This document shows positions 1-12,500 of a DNA stretch of 47,372 nt, one piece after another. Position 1 is the stretch's first letter; each line of letters starts with the position of its first letter. The stretch covers positions 171,592 through 218,963 of the forward strand of contig NW_008705598.1 in the NCBI RefSeq assembly GCF_000186865.1, in the 5' to 3' direction. The translations under genes were made by a program, and so were the position numbers. The notes under the pieces are model-generated. The model did not search any database. It had not been told where the DNA came from and worked only from the letters and a program-made list of their open reading frames with translations. Source of the DNA: Aureococcus anophagefferens. Its lineage: Eukaryota > Sar > Pelagophyceae > Pelagomonadales > Pelagomonadaceae.

Positions 1-94
1 GCGCTTCCCCGAGCGGCCCGCGCCCGACGCAGTCGCCCCGCGCCCCGTCGCCGTAAAAGGCCTCGCCCCGCGCGTTCCTCTGCCTGACGAAGCG

Positions 95-886
95 CTAAGC
101 ATGGGGCTCGAGGCGCGCGCGGAACAGAGGCCCGTCCGCGAGCGCCGCGGGGAGCGCCGCGGCGGCGCCGGCCGGCGGGCGCGGGTCGTAGTCGACGAGG
201 TGCGCGAGGGGCCGCGCGCGCGTGCCCCCGACGTCGTCGTCGACCCAGCACACGACGGCGGCCGCCTCGAGGCCGACGCCGCAGCGCGCGAGCGCGTCGA
301 CGGCGTCGCAGAGCGCGGCGAGGTGCCGGAGCGCGTCGGCCTGGGCGAGCGCGCCGCTCGACGTCTGCGTCGCCGCGACGACGACGCCGCGCGCGACGTC
401 GACGCCGTAGCGCCGCGCGCGCGCCGGCCGCGCGAGCGCGGGCCAGGACCGGCCGACGAGGTGCGCCCAGCCGCAGCCCAGCGGCGGCGGCGGGTCGTCG
501 CCGTCGTAGGCGTCGTGGTCCGGGCCGAGGGGCTCGAGCCGCGCGCCGCGCGCCGCGAGGAGCGTCGCGCTCGCGCCCAGCGGCGGCGCCGCGAAGTCGA
601 AGGCCGCGGCCGCGCGGGGCAGCTGCGCGACGAACGCGCCCGCGGCGCAGCACGCGAGCAGCGCCGTCGACCGCTCGCCGCGCGTCTCCGCCGCGGCGAG
701 GAGCTCCGCGACGAGCTCGCGGAGGTAGGCCGCCGCCGGCGACGCCGCCTCGAGGCCCGGCGCCGCGGGCGCCGCCGGTGGCGGCGGCGGCGGCGGCGGC
801 GGGAGAGCCGCCGGCTCCGTGGAGCCGTCGCCGAAGAAGCGCGCGAAGCGCTCCGCCTCCGTCTCGTCCTTAGGCTCGGCGGCCAT
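95..886 (-). CDS. Hypothetical protein, Ala/Pro-rich
   Basis: Single-exon frame of 263 residues from an ATG (CAT at 884-886) to TAG at 95-97. I do not recognise the family. The N-terminal third is low complexity, with a run of nine prolines at about residues 29-37 encoded by a GGC/CCG repeat. The rest looks like a folded domain of mixed helix and strand. The segment from about residue 160 (YGVDVARGVVVAATQTSSG) through VVCWVDDD and AHLVDYD is the most protein-like part. No signal peptide or membrane segment is visible. It is divergent from the SET gene, with 182 bases between the two ATGs. GC-rich third positions and lack of low-complexity sequence in the second half favour a real gene over a chance frame, although opposite-strand frames are also open here. 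Confidence 0.6.
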   Translation of the reverse strand: MAAEPKDETEAERFARFFGDGSTEPAALPPPPPPPPPAAPAAPGLEAASPAAAYLRELVAELLAAAETRGERSTALLACCAAGAFVAQLPRAAAAFDFAAPPLGASATLLAARGARLEPLGPDHDAYDGDDPPPPLGCGWAHLVGRSWPALARPARARRYGVDVARGVVVAATQTSSGALAQADALRHLAALCDAVDALARCGVGLEAAAVVCWVDDDVGGTRARPLAHLVDYDPRPPAGAAAALPAALADGPLFRARLEPHA

Positions 887-1068
887 CGTCTGCGCGCGTC
901 GGTCTTTGCCTTGACGCGTCTCTAGAGGCCCGGGAGGAACCGCGAGGGACGGGAGGCTCAGAGGGGTCTCACAGGCGCCGGAGGCGCGCCAGTGGACGGA
1001 GGCGTCCTGGCGCAGGCGCCAGTCCGCTCGCAGTCGGTCTTTGCCACAGCGTCTTGCAGTCGCGCGAC
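887..1068. promoter_or_regulatory. Short bidirectional promoter region
   Basis: These 182 bases separate two divergent ATGs (886 on minus, 1069 on plus), so both promoters must lie here or inside the neighbouring genes. I see no TATA box or clear motif. The similar stretches TCGGTCTTTGCC at about 900 and 1035 may be a short direct repeat shared by the two promoters. Confidence 0.35.
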
Positions 1069-1983
1069 ATGTACACGTCTAGGTGCTCTCGGCGCGCGCC
1101 CGCGCTCGCGCTGCTCCTGCTCGCGGCCGCCGCCGGCGACGAGGCGCTGCGCGAGTCGCACGCCTTCGCGTCGCTCGCGGCGGCGGCCCTCGGCGACGAC
1201 GTCGGCGTCGCCCTGGGCCGCGACGCGGCGACGGGCCTGCGGGGCCTCTTCGCGGCGCGGGCCGCGGCGCCCGGCGACCTGCTCCTGCGCGTGCCCCTCG
1301 CGCGCTGCCTCGTCGAGACGCGCGCGCTGCCCGCGAGCCTGCGGCGCGCGCCGGCGTCGATGACGTGGGACGTGCGGTTGGCGTTGCAGCTGCACGACGG
1401 CTCGGAGCACGACGGCTTCTGGGCCGCGTACGGCGGCCTGCTCCCCCGCGGCGACGACCTCGCGCAGCCCCTCGTCCTGGGACCGCGGGACCTCGACCGC
1501 CTCGGCGACGCGCCGGCGGCGGCCGCCGCGCGCGAGCAGCGGCGGCGCCTCCGGGAGCTCTTCCCGGACCTGCCGCCGGACGTGCTCCCGGCCGACGACG
1601 GCGACGCCGCCTTCCCCGGCACGCTCCTCGTCGCCTGGGCAAACGTCCGCAGCCGCGCCTTCGCCGCGGGGACGGCCGCCGTGGCCTACGAGGGCGAGGC
1701 GGGCACCGAGGAGTCGGACCGCTTCGCGTTCGTGCCCTTCCTCGACATGGGCAACCACGAGGCGTCCCGCCCGACGGCGGCCTTCGCCGTCGTCGGCGAC
1801 GCCTTCGAGCTCCGGGCCCTCGCGCCGCTGGCCGCGGGCGACGGCGTCACCTACAGCTACGCGGAGCCCCGCGACGTCCGGGCCCACTTCGCGCTCTACG
1901 GCTACGTCCCGGGGAGCGCCTGCGCGACGCGGAGCTGCCACGTCGCCGCCTACCGGGCCCTCGCGCGCGCCCGGGAGCTCTAA
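1069..1983 (+). CDS. SET-domain protein lysine methyltransferase (Rubisco LSMT/SETD3-like)
   Basis: Predicted AdoMet-dependent protein-lysine methyltransferase of 304 residues. The first ATG in this frame is at 1069; the frame is open slightly upstream but only with a TTG. Residues 1-25 form a hydrophobic signal or transit-like leader (ALALLLLAAAA). The SET fold shows its usual landmarks: LLLRVPLARCL early, WANVRSRAF as the W-x-x-V-x-S-R-x-F motif, FVPFLDMGNH as the P-x-x-D-x-x-N-H motif, and GDGVTYSYAEPRDVRAHFAL with LYGYVPG as the final strand, catalytic Tyr and knot region. The protein ends shortly after this, so the helical substrate-binding C-terminal domain of classical Rubisco LSMT/SETD proteins is missing. 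The leader suggests a membrane-bounded compartment or plastid. The substrate cannot be told from sequence. Confidence 0.82.
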   Translation: MYTSRCSRRAPALALLLLAAAAGDEALRESHAFASLAAAALGDDVGVALGRDAATGLRGLFAARAAAPGDLLLRVPLARCLVETRALPASLRRAPASMTWDVRLALQLHDGSEHDGFWAAYGGLLPRGDDLAQPLVLGPRDLDRLGDAPAAAAAREQRRRLRELFPDLPPDVLPADDGDAAFPGTLLVAWANVRSRAFAAGTAAVAYEGEAGTEESDRFAFVPFLDMGNHEASRPTAAFAVVGDAFELRALAPLAAGDGVTYSYAEPRDVRAHFALYGYVPGSACATRSCHVAAYRALARAREL

Positions 1984-2159
1984 GCGCTCGCGGCCGACGT
2001 TGAATTCATTTGTCGTTGAATGCATGGAACTGCACTTGAAAAGCAGACGGTCTGGGGCAGCGAACGATGGACATCGGCTCCTAGCCGCACCTCCCCGGAT
2101 TAATACGGGCCCCCGGGTCAAGATTACTTGTATGTACAACGCCCCCCCCCAGCGCGCGC

Positions 2160-3314
2160 TCAGGGCAGCACCCACTTCTTCGCCGCGTAGAAGAGCGCGC
2201 CGTGGCGGAGCGCGTAGAGCGCGGCGAGGGGGAGCGCGCCGCCGTGCGACGCGTCGAGGAGCGTGGCGACGTAGTCGGCGCCGTCGAGCGCGAGGAGGCC
2301 CAGGAGCAGCGGGCCGAGGACGGCGGCCGCGGGCGGCTCCGCGGGCGCGGCGACCGCGAAGCACCGGCGCCACGACGGCTCGCGGCGCCGCCAGCCCGCG
2401 GCCCGGAGCTTCGCGTCGAGGTCGCGCATGTGGGCGACGCCGTAGAGCACCGTCGCGTCGCCCTCGAGCGCGTCGACGGCGGACAGGACGACGTCGTTGC
2501 GCTCGCCGACGACGACGGCGCCCCGGGGCCCCGCGCGCCGCGTCGCCGGGTCGCCGGCGCCGGCGACGAGCGACCGCAGCAGCGACAGGCGCGCGAGGGC
2601 GCCGCCGTCGGCGGCGCGCGCCGCGGCCGCGGCCGCGGCCGCCGCGAGGCCGCCGTCGACGGCCGGCGGCCGACCGGCGTAGTCGAGCGCGGCCCAGGCG
2701 AGCTCCGGCGCCGGCGCGAAGGCGCACAACAGCCGCGCGAGGGCGGCGCCGACGCGCTCCTCGACGCGCGCGCCGCCGCCGCCGCCCGCGAGCGCGACGA
2801 CGTCGGCCGCGGCGCCGACCTCGGCGGCCGCGGACCGGTCCGCCAGCGCCTGCGCCGTGAGGTCCGCGACGCGCCACGCCGGCGACGCCGCGTAGGCCTC
2901 GCCGAGGGCGTCGGACTGGGCCGCGAGGCCGCAGCCCGCCGCCGCGCGCCGCGCCGCGGGCGTCGCCGCGAGCGGCGCCGCGAGCCGTCCGTCGCCGTCG
3001 ACGAGCGCCTCGTCGACGACGGACTCGAAGAGCACGGCGCCGTCCGTCGCCGCGAGGGCCGCCCAGTAGGCGGGCTCCGCGACGTGCACGACGCCCACGA
3101 GCGCCACGGACCGGCCGCCGCGGCCGTAGGTCCGCGCCGCCGTCTCGACGACGGCCTCGTCGCCGTCGCGCCGCACGCGGAGCCACTCGGGGCTCGTCGG
3201 CACGGCGAGCGCCGGCGTCCGCCGCGTCGGCACGGCGACGCTCGCGACGGCGGGGAGCAGCGCCGCGAGCACCGCCCGGCGGTGGCGCCGCGCGGTTGGC
3301 CAGCTCGTGGCCAT
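2160..3314 (-). CDS. TraB/GumN-like domain protein with targeting leader
   Basis: Frame of 384 residues from ATG (CAT at 3312-3314) to TGA at 2160-2162. The frame is open further upstream, but MATSWPTARRHRR starts a sensible presequence: basic start, then AVLAALLPAVASVAV, then a Pro/Ala stretch. That looks like signal or plastid-lumen targeting. The core matches the TraB/PrgY/GumN superfamily: SVALVGVVHVAEPAYW fits the early strand with G-x-x-H-V, ALFESVVDE-type sequence gives the acidic position, and GERNDVVL followed by VLYGVAHMRDLDAKL gives the conserved E-R-N and the second G-x-x-H-M. A hydrophobic helix (AAVLGPLLLGLLAL) sits near the C-terminus. The middle contains alanine-rich low-complexity loops. 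TraB-like proteins resemble Tiki-type metal-dependent proteases, but catalytic activity here is not shown. Confidence 0.7.
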   Translation of the reverse strand: MATSWPTARRHRRAVLAALLPAVASVAVPTRRTPALAVPTSPEWLRVRRDGDEAVVETAARTYGRGGRSVALVGVVHVAEPAYWAALAATDGAVLFESVVDEALVDGDGRLAAPLAATPAARRAAAGCGLAAQSDALGEAYAASPAWRVADLTAQALADRSAAAEVGAAADVVALAGGGGGARVEERVGAALARLLCAFAPAPELAWAALDYAGRPPAVDGGLAAAAAAAAARAADGGALARLSLLRSLVAGAGDPATRRAGPRGAVVVGERNDVVLSAVDALEGDATVLYGVAHMRDLDAKLRAAGWRRREPSWRRCFAVAAPAEPPAAAVLGPLLLGLLALDGADYVATLLDASHGGALPLAALYALRHGALFYAAKKWVLP

Positions 3315-3522
3315 ATCGAGCTGGGGGCAGAATCGAGGTTCAAACAAACGAACTGAAGCCGACATTGGCGTACGGACACGCATTCCTCGTTCTCGTCCGC
3401 GCCGTCCCGGAGGTCGTTTTTTACCGAAAAATATTAAACGGCGATTCCTCACACCGCGCTTCAACAGGGACTGCCCGAGGGCGAGCGAGAGAGAGCCGCG
3501 TTACAGCTTGGGGAAGGACACA

Positions 3523-3536
3523 GGGGGGGGGGGGGG
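3523..3536. repeat. G14 homopolymer in intergenic spacer
   Basis: Fourteen consecutive G residues in the 245-base spacer (3315-3559) between the stop of the giant gene (3560) and the start of the TraB-like gene (3314). The rest of the spacer is AT-richer than the flanking exons. It must hold the 3' end of the giant transcript and the promoter of the TraB-like gene. A G-run this long may also be a length-uncertain site in the assembly. Confidence 0.8.
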
Positions 3537-3559
3537 AGTTCGGAAGGTCGTGGCAACGT

Positions 3560-6500
3560 TCAGGGCCACTTGCAGTGGGTCCCCTTCTTGGCGACGTCGT
3601 CGCTCGACGGGTGGATCCAGAGCGTCTCGACGACGTAGTGGGCGATCTCCTGGTGGTAGACCGCGCAGCGGAGGAGGCCGCCCTTGCCGTCGCGCTGGAC
3701 GACGCGCGCGCGGAGCCACTGGGAGCCCGGCTGCGCGAAGGAGCTCTGCTTGATGTCGAAGTCGCCGGCCGCGGGGTCCGCGGCGGCGGCGTCCGCGTCG
3801 CCGAGGCCCGCGCGCCAGGCGCCGACGCGGGACGTCGCCGGCGCGACGTCGTCGGACCCGCGGTCCACCCAGGCGTCCCTGGACGGGCCGTGCGCGCGGT
3901 AGCGGACCCGGAGCCGGTCGCCGTCGACGGCGACGACGCGCGCGTCGAGCCAGGCCGCCGCGCCGCCGAGGCGCGCGTCGACGTCGTCGCCCACGCCGAG
4001 GGCGCCGCGCCAGGCGCCGGCGCCGCCGAAGGGCCGCGCCGCGCGGCCCGCGCGCGGGTCCGCGAGCGGGTCCGAGAGCGCGCCGCGCGCGGGGGGCACG
4101 CGGTCCAGGGCCTTGGCCGCGAAGCCGAGCTTGGGCAGCTCGTCGACGCCCAGCGCGTCGAGCGGCACCCACGTCGTCGCGGAGCCCGCGTACTTGAGCT
4201 GCACGCAGTTGTCCTGCGCGTCGAGCTTCGTCACCGTCGCGCCCCGCGGGTTGCGGCGGCGGTGGTGGCCCTCGCCCTCGTGGTCCGGGTAGAACGCGAC
4301 CTTGGCGCCGACCTTGAGCAGCGCCGCGGCCGCGCCGCCCTCCGCGAGGCTCGCCGACGAGTCGAAGACCGCGGGCTCGAGGCGGAGCGCGCGGAGGTCG
4401 TCGCTCCCGCCGACGTAGCGCGACGCGTCGGCCGCGGCCGCCGCGAGCGTCGAGCCGAACTCGTCGTCGTCGCCGAGCGCGCGCCGCCGGTCCGCCTCGT
4501 CGGCGAGCACGCGCCAGACGTGGCACGCGCGGAGCACGCCCACGGCCGCGCCGGACCAGAGCGACTGGCCGGACACGGCGTCCGCAAAGTAGAACTCGCC
4601 GGGCTGCTTGCGGCTCTCCGTCGCCTTCCAGGACGCGTCGAGCGACTCCCAGGCGCGGCCGCAGAGCTGGCGGAGGAAGACCTCGAGGCACGCGGAGTAC
4701 GCGCGCGACACGGGCCCGTCGTCGAGGGAGTCGTCCTCGTGGACCTCGTAGGAGTAGTCCTCGCAGAGCCCGTCGTAGGTCTCGACGCCCAGGCGCTCGA
4801 GCGCGGCGGACGTGAAGAGCGGGCGCGGGCGGCTCGGCGTCTTCGTCGTGTAGTAGACGACCTTGAGCCACGCGCGCGAGTCGTCGAGGCTGAACTCCTT
4901 GCCGCAGCGGTGCCCCCCCGAGCCCTCGAGGTGCCAGCTCAGCCGCAGGGCGCCCGGCTCCGTGCCCCGCGAGCAGACGTCGGCCGCGGCGAGGACGACG
5001 TGCTGCTCCGCCGCGAAGCCGAAGCTCAGGCCCTCCCGGAGGTACCAGTAGGCGCCGTTCGACGACCGCGCGGGCTCCTCCTCGGCGCCGAGCTCGTCGG
5101 ACCAGTCGACGTCGATGTCCGGGGGCCGCGCGAGCGGGTTCGCGGGGCCGACGACGACGTCGCGCTCGCCGATCGCCGCGAGCGCGAGCGACTGCGCGCC
5201 GGCCTTGACGGCCCCGACGAGCACGTAGGTCGCGTCCTCCGGGATGGACCGCAGGTCGTCGGCGTGCGTCGGCCGCGCGTAGGGCGCGCAGTAGTGGCGC
5301 GTCCAGCCGCCCGCGTCGTCGTCGAGGAACGCGAGCGGCACGTTGCGCTGGACGCCCGAGAAGATGGCCTCGCCCTTGGTGTAGGCGAACTTGGCCTTCT
5401 TCGGGCCGTCGCCCGCGCCCGCGCGCGCCGCCGCGTTCGAGAGCAGCGTCGCGTCCTCGGGCGCGACGACGACCTCGCCCCAGTCCACGACGTCGACGCG
5501 CAGGCTGCCGTCGCCGTCGACGTCCGTGACGCGGCCGTACGCCTTCGACGCGTTGCTGCCGCCCCAGGCGGTCTCCTTGATCATGACGCTCGCGCCGATG
5601 CGGATCTTCTTCTTCTCCGCCGCGGCCTGGGCCGCCTCCGCGGCGGAGGCCTCGTCCGCGGGCGACCACTCGACGTGCACCGCGAGCCGGCGCGTCGCGG
5701 CGTCGTCGGCGGCGTCGTCGGCGGCGTCGTCGGCGGCGTCGTCGGCGAGGACCGGCGCGCCCGCCGCGCGGCCGCCGCGCGGGAACGTCGCGCCGAAGAC
5801 CTTGGCCCCGAGCCTCAGGCGCTGCTTCTCGTCGCCCTTCTGCTCCCACTTGACGCCGTCGCCGGCGTCGTGCGTCGCCGGCAGCAGCGCGGGCGCGCCG
5901 GCGTCGTCCGCGCCGAGGACCAGGTCCGGGTAGGCCTGGCAGGCGACGGCGCCGAGGCCCGTCAGGCGCCACTTCGCGTGGGACGGCGGGGACGCCAGGG
6001 CCGCGGCCGTCGCGGGCGCCCATCGCAGCTTCGGCGACGCGACGTCCGGCGGCCGCGGCGCCGGCGCGGCGTCGTCCGCGTCCGAGGCCTTGCGCTTCTT
6101 CGAGGCGTCCGCGGCGTCGCCCTTGACGCGCCGCGCGAGGGCCGACGCCGTCTCCGCGGTGAGCAGGTAGAGGATCGTCGACTTGCCGTCGCTCGCGGGC
6201 GCGCGGAGCCCGAGCGTCTCGAACTTCTTGCCGTCGGCGTGCGCGGCGAAGGCGCGCCGCGCGAGCTGCGCGCCGTCGAAGGCGCGCCGCGCGAGCGCGC
6301 CGAGCGCCGGGTCCGTCGCGGCCTCGAACGCCGCGAGCACGAGCTCGGGCGAGACCCCCTCGTCGTACTCGTCCGGCTCCAGCGCGTCCTCGCTCGCGAC
6401 GAGCTCGGGCAGGCCCGCGGCGACGAGCGCCTCCTTCGACGCGTCGTCGGACACGAAGAACGCGAGGCGGCGGCCGAGCACGGCGAGCGCCGACGTGCAC

Positions 6501-9500
6501 GCGCGCCGCGCCGCGAGCGTGACGCCGCGCGCGATCGCGGGCGCGCGCGCGTCGCCCGCGGCGCCCGCGCGGAGCACCTCCTCGACGCGCCACTCGGGCG
6601 TGTGGCACTCCTCGGAGCCGACGACGTCGTCGCCGTCGTCGGCGCCCTCGGCGCGCGCGAGGTCCGCGCGCGCGCGGACGCGGCGCGCGTGCACGTCGAG
6701 GACCTCGCGGCCGCTGAGCGCGCGGCCGTACAACACCAACTCGTGGACGTCGGCGACGGCCGCGGAGCCGCCGGCGCCGAAGAGCGCGAAGCGCGCGGGC
6801 AGGCTCGCGGGCCCGTCGAGCGCGAGGAGCGCCCTCGACCGGTCGTCGTCCGCGGCGCGCACGCGCGTGTGCGCGGAGCCGTTGACGTAGGTCGTCGCGT
6901 GCGCCTCGTCGTGCGGGCCCGCGTCGACGACGAGCCAGACCTCGGTCCAGCCCCAGCACGTGTCGCCGTCGGCGAGGTGGACGTGGGTGAAGTCGCCCTT
7001 GTCCGTGATCGCGTCCTGGACCTTGGCACCGCGCACCGAGTCCGCCGACGCGAAGACGCCGAGCGCGCCGGCGACGCCCGAGTCGTCGACGGCGAGGAGC
7101 GGCGGCGCGTCGTCCGCGCGCGCGCCGGGCGGCGCCGCGCCCAGCAGCGGCCGCGACGTCGCCTTGCCCTTCTCGGACCGCGGGCCCACGCGCACGCGGA
7201 CGCACGCGGTCCACTGGTTCAGCGAACGGCCGCCGCCGTTGCCCGTCTCCGACTCCTCGACCGCGAGGACGCAATTCTGGAAGATGTCGAGGCCCCGGAG
7301 CGTCGCGCTGTCCGCGCACGCCTTCCCGGCGAAGGCGAGGCGCTGCCGCTCGGGCGCGATGCCGACGCCGAGCTCCGAGAGCTTGAGCTTCAGGCCGCGG
7401 ATCGTCTCGGTCGGGGACGCGGCGACGGCGCGCGCGACGGCGCCGCCGCCGGGGACCGGCTGCTTGACGATAATCTGCGTCAGCGGCTCGAGGATGGACT
7501 CCGGCCGAGGCAGGACCTGGATCTCCGTGGCCTTGTCCGCGTCGCCGAGCCCGAGGGCGACGAGCGTCGCGGCGTCGTCCTCCGCGACCGCGCCACAGTC
7601 CTCGTACGCTTTGATGGTGCGGCCGAGAGCTTCCGCGACTTTCTCGACCCAGCCCTCGACGTGCTTCTCCGTCTCGCCGATAAGCGCGTCGAGTGCTTCG
7701 AACGCCTCGCGTTGCGATTCGGATAACTTCGCCATAAACGTCTCCGAGTCGCCCGGCGCCAAGAGGACCTGGGACGCCGCGGGGACGCCCGTGGCCAGCT
7801 CAAGTTTGGCCTTGAGGTCGCCGAGCGTCGCCGTGCGCGCGACGGCGACGACGCACTTGGCGGAGGGCTCGCCGTTCAAAGCGAACTCGAAGCGCGGCGG
7901 GCCCGCCGGCTCCGGCGCCGCCGGCTCCGGCGCCGCCGCCGCGAGGCCCCGGAGCGGGTTCGACACGTAGATGGCCGCGTCGACGTGCGCGCGCGTGCCG
8001 CAGTACTCCGTGAGCACCTCCCGGGCGCGCGCGGCGTCGGCGGCCCGCTCGTGCTCGAGGTAGTAGCCGAGGCCGTGCGGGCCCGCGCGGTACGCGAAGC
8101 CCGCGACGCGGCCCTCGTCGCAGGGCGACGCGATGAAGGAGACGCCGCGCTCCTGGGCCGACTTGGCCGCGTCGCGCGCGTCGCTGACGAGCGAGAGGCG
8201 CCCGGCGGGCGCCGCGGACAGCGGCGCGAAGAGGTCCCGGTCGCCGGCGTCGGCGGGCTCGACGCGGACCTCGACGAGGAGCGACGCGGCCTCGTTGGCC
8301 TGGCGCGCGCGGAGCAGGCCCGCGACGGCGCCGCCGACGCCGCCGGCGAAGGCGTGCGTCGTCGTCGCCTCGGCCTCCCGGGGCTCCGCGGCCGGCGGCG
8401 CCTTCCGGGGCGCGCCGCCGTCGCCGGACTCGTCCATGGCGTTCGCGTCCCTGAACGGGAGGCCGCCGGAGGCCGACCGGGGCCGCGCGCCGGGGATCTC
8501 GGCCGTCGCGACGACCTCGCCGGCGACGGCGACCGTCGCCGTCGCCGCGGGCAGGCCGCCGCGCGCGTCGCGGCGCCGGACGACGTGGATCTCGCCGACG
8601 ACGTGGGCGAGCTCGTCCGCGAGGTCCGAGGGCACGAGCTTCGTGGAGACCTTGAACCGCTGCGCGGCCCGGAGCGCGTCGCCGCGCGCCGCCGCCCGAC
8701 CGGGGAAGACGACGTCGACGCGCGCGCGCGTCGGCGCGGCGGAGGGCGGCGCGACCTCGAGGTCCGCGACGTTGACGCGCTGGACGCGCGACGCGGCCGC
8801 GTCGCCGTCCTGCGCGCGCTCCGGGAGCTTCACGGCGGCCCGCTGGCCGTCGAGGGCGACGACGACGGCCGGCAGGTTCCGCGCCCAGGGCCGGCGCTCC
8901 TTCCACACCGCGTCCGCGACGACGACGAGCGCGCCGACGCGGATCTGCCGCGCGAGCTTGGCCACGGCGCCCGCGTCGACGTAGGCCCACTCGCCGTCGC
9001 GCGCGGTCACGCGGCCGAAGGTCTCGGAGACGATGACGACCGTGCGGCTCGCGGCGTGCGCGATCTCGACGAGGCGGCCGTCGCTGAAGGAGCCCAGGTG
9101 AGTCGCTTGAGTCCCGATGAGCCGCGCGCGCTCGCCGAGGAGGAGGGGGAGGGACGCGGACGACGCCTTGTTCTTCTCGGCGACGGACCGGGGGCCCGCG
9201 GCGTCGGCCCGCGCGTCGGGCGCGCCGCCGGCGTCGCCGTCGCGGCGCGCGGCGGGGTCGAAGACGAAGGTCGCGCCGCCGCCGGCCTTGGCGACGGCGT
9301 CGACGGCCTTGCCGGCCTTGAACTCGTGGAGCCCGCCCTCGCGCGCCTCGACGACGAACTGCGCGGCCGCGCAGCCGAGGTCGACGACGTCCGTGCGGTC
9401 GCGGCCGGGCAGCCAGGCGACCTTGACGACCTTGGCGTTGCCGTAGCAGGTGAGGACGACGCACGAGCCGACGTTGACGCCCGCGCCCTGGCCCGCGTCC

Positions 9501-12500
9501 GTGACCGTGATCGTCTTGCCCTCGAGGGCCTTGCCGCCGACCTTCTCGAAGCGCGCGACGTCGGCCCGCGTCGCCTTCTCGCTCCGCGGCGTGAACGTCT
9601 CGCCGCGCGGCGAGCCCTGGCGCCGCGAGAAGGACTCGACGCGCTCCGCGGCGCGGTCCTCGGCGCCCGCCGTCGACGCCGACGACGCCGCGAGCGACGT
9701 CGCGAAGTCGTACTCCTTCGGGTCGGACGGCGCCGCCGCCGACGCGCCCGCGGCCGCGTCCTTGGTCTTCCGGCGCAGCGCCGAGCTGCTGCCGAAGCAC
9801 TCCTCGACCTGCGTCCAGAGCTGCGCCTCCGAGTTGGCCTGCGCGGCGGCGTCGAGGAGCCGGTCGACGGACGGCACGAGGTAGGTCAGGTCCTCCTCGG
9901 GCCCGCAGAGGCCCGGCGTCGCGCGGAGCACCCGCATCACCTCGGAGCGCTGGTCCGCGCGCGACCGCGCGAAGAGGCCCGCGCCGGACGCCGCGAGCTC
10001 GATCGCGCCGGCCCGCTCGAGGAACGCCGTCGTGCCCCGGACGCGCGCGCCGCGGACGTGGCGGCCCGTCGCGAAGCTGAACGTCGCCTCGCCGCCGGGC
10101 TTGCTCGCGTCGACGGACGGGTTCGACCGGCGCCCGAACCTGGCGTCCTGCTCGTCCTCGGCCCGCTCGACCGCGAGGCGGACGCGCTCCTCCTCCCGCG
10201 CGTCGGCGTCGCGCTCCGCGGCCTCGGCGTCGAGGCGCCGCCGCGCGCGCGCGCGCCGCGCGGCGTCGACGGCCGCGTCCGCGGCCGCGTCGGGCGCCGG
10301 CGCGAGCGCGGCCAGCGCGGCCTTGTCCGCGAGGGCCGCGTCGTCGCGGTCGTCGTCGCCGTCGTCGTCCGGCGCCTCCTCCGGGTCGCGGAGCGCGTCG
10401 ACGAGCTCGTAGTAGGACAGGTTCCCGTCGCCGTCGCCGTCGGCGCGGTCGACGAAGTCGAGGACGTCGTCGAGCGACGCCGCGCCGCCGAGGCCGCAGG
10501 CCCGCAGGGCCGCGACGACCTCCTTCGGCGACAGGATGCCGTTGCCCGACGCGTCCCAGGCCTCGTGGAACGCGTCGAAGAGGTGGACGCCCGCGCGCTC
10601 CAGCGCGCGCCGCAGCCCCGCGGACAGGCACCGGAGGAGCGTCATCGAGCCCGCGTCGCTCAGCTGGAACACGGCCGCGACGGGCTGCTCGCGCCAGGGC
10701 CGCGAGAAGCGGCGCCGGCACGCCGCGACCTGCGTGAACCAGCGGCGCCGCGCGCTCGGCGCGTTGCGCCAGCCGAGGGACCGCACGAGGACGTTGAGGT
10801 CGCGCTCGCCGTGGTACGCGTTGCTGTCGAAGAAGGAGAGGCACGCGCGGCTCGCGTCGCGCGAGAAGGGCGCCGCCGCCGGCGCGAAGTCCGTGGACGC
10901 GTCGAGCACGGTGTCGTCGTTGAGGCTCAGCGCGAGCGCGCAGCGCGACCCGTCGAGGAGCGCGCGGCCCTGGCGCACGTGGAGCACGCGCCGGAGCGTC
11001 TCGGCCTCCGCGAGCGACACGGCGACGACGAATCGCCCGTCCTCGTAGGGCTCGAGGCGCCCGGACGTCGCGAGGGCCTCGAAGCCGTCCGCGGCGAGCG
11101 CGCCGCCGCCCATGGCCCGCGCCGCGGCCAGGGCGTCGTCCCTCGCGGCGTGGGCCGCGAGGCGCGAGAGCTCGGCGACGTCGTCGTCGGCGACGGCGCC
11201 CGCGCCGGCGAGGATCCTCGCCGCGGACGCGTAGCGGCCCGTCGTCCGCGCGCCGCCGTGGAGCGCCGGCGCCAGCGCGCCGACGTCGGGGATCCACTCC
11301 GCCGTGACGACGACGTTCTTCAGGCGCCGCTCGCCGATCCAGTCGCGGCGGAAGTAGTTGTCCGAGCTCAGGACGAAGGCGGGGAACTCGAGCGGCCGCC
11401 GCGCGAAGAGCCTGAAGTCGCTGAGCGGGTAGAACTGGCGGCAGAGGTCGCGGTGGCGCAGCCGGTCCAGCGGCCAGCTCGACGGCTTCTCGCCGTCGCG
11501 GCGGTACGCGCAGTCGACGTACTTCTCGACCTCGACGGCCCGCTCCTGCTCCTGCTCCTGCTGCTTCTCGCGCTCCTCCTCCATCTCCTGGACCATCTCG
11601 CGCGCGAGCTCGCACTCCTCGGCCTTGACGGGCATGGACCGGAGCGCGTCGACCCAGCGCGCGCAGCGGTCGCGGTCCTCGGGCGACGCGACGAACTTGG
11701 CGTGGTCCTCGACGCTCCGCGCGAGCGTCTCCGCGAGCGGCGCGGGCGGCGCGACGCGGTCCGCGACCGCGAAGTCGAGCGGCTCGAGGTAGACGCCGAC
11801 GGCCGCGCGCACGTCCGCCGCGAACGTCGGGTTCGACGCGTGCGCGTCGGCCGCGGCCTCGAACGCCGCGTCGTCGCAGGTCCAGAGCAGCGCCCCGTCG
11901 GGGCTCCGGAGCGGCAGGAAGAACGTCTTCGACGGGTGGCGGTCGTAGATCTGGACGAAGCCGCGGCCGCCGCCGAAGGGCGCGTCGTGGTCGACGCGGA
12001 TCGCCGTGACGACGAAGCCCTTGGTCCGCGTGATCGTCGCCTCCGTCGCCGCGTCCGCCGTCGCGCGCCGCGTCGAGCCCGTCACCGACGGCGCCGACAG
12101 CGTGAGCCGCTGGCCGCTGCCGGAGGCGAGCGCGGCCCCGAGGAGCGCCGCGAAGGCGTTCTTCCGCGGCACGTTCAGCGCGTTCTGCACGGAGAGCTGG
12201 TTGAACTGGAGCCGCTCGCCCTTCATGGACTGGAGCGTGAGCCACGCGACGACGGCGACGCCGACGGGGCTCAGGTCGCCGGCCTCGCCCGGCGCGTCGC
12301 CGCCGAGCTGGGGCGGGCAGGGGATCCGCGCGAGCGCGAGGTCCCGCCGCACGAGGTCCCGGAGCTCGGGGATGAGGAGCGTGACGAGCCGCTGGCCCTT
12401 GGCGACGCCGCGCATGCGGAACGCGCCCTGCGCGTAGTCGCGGAAGTTCGAGTCCTTGCCCAGCGTCACCGCGGCGACCGCCGTCGCGGAGTGGTGGATG

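Noticed and set aside
2010..2090. Possible family B introner end (CTGGGGCAGCGAACG) in the spacer after the SET gene
   Set aside because: Only about ten bases resemble the arm; no second arm, core or duplication nearby.
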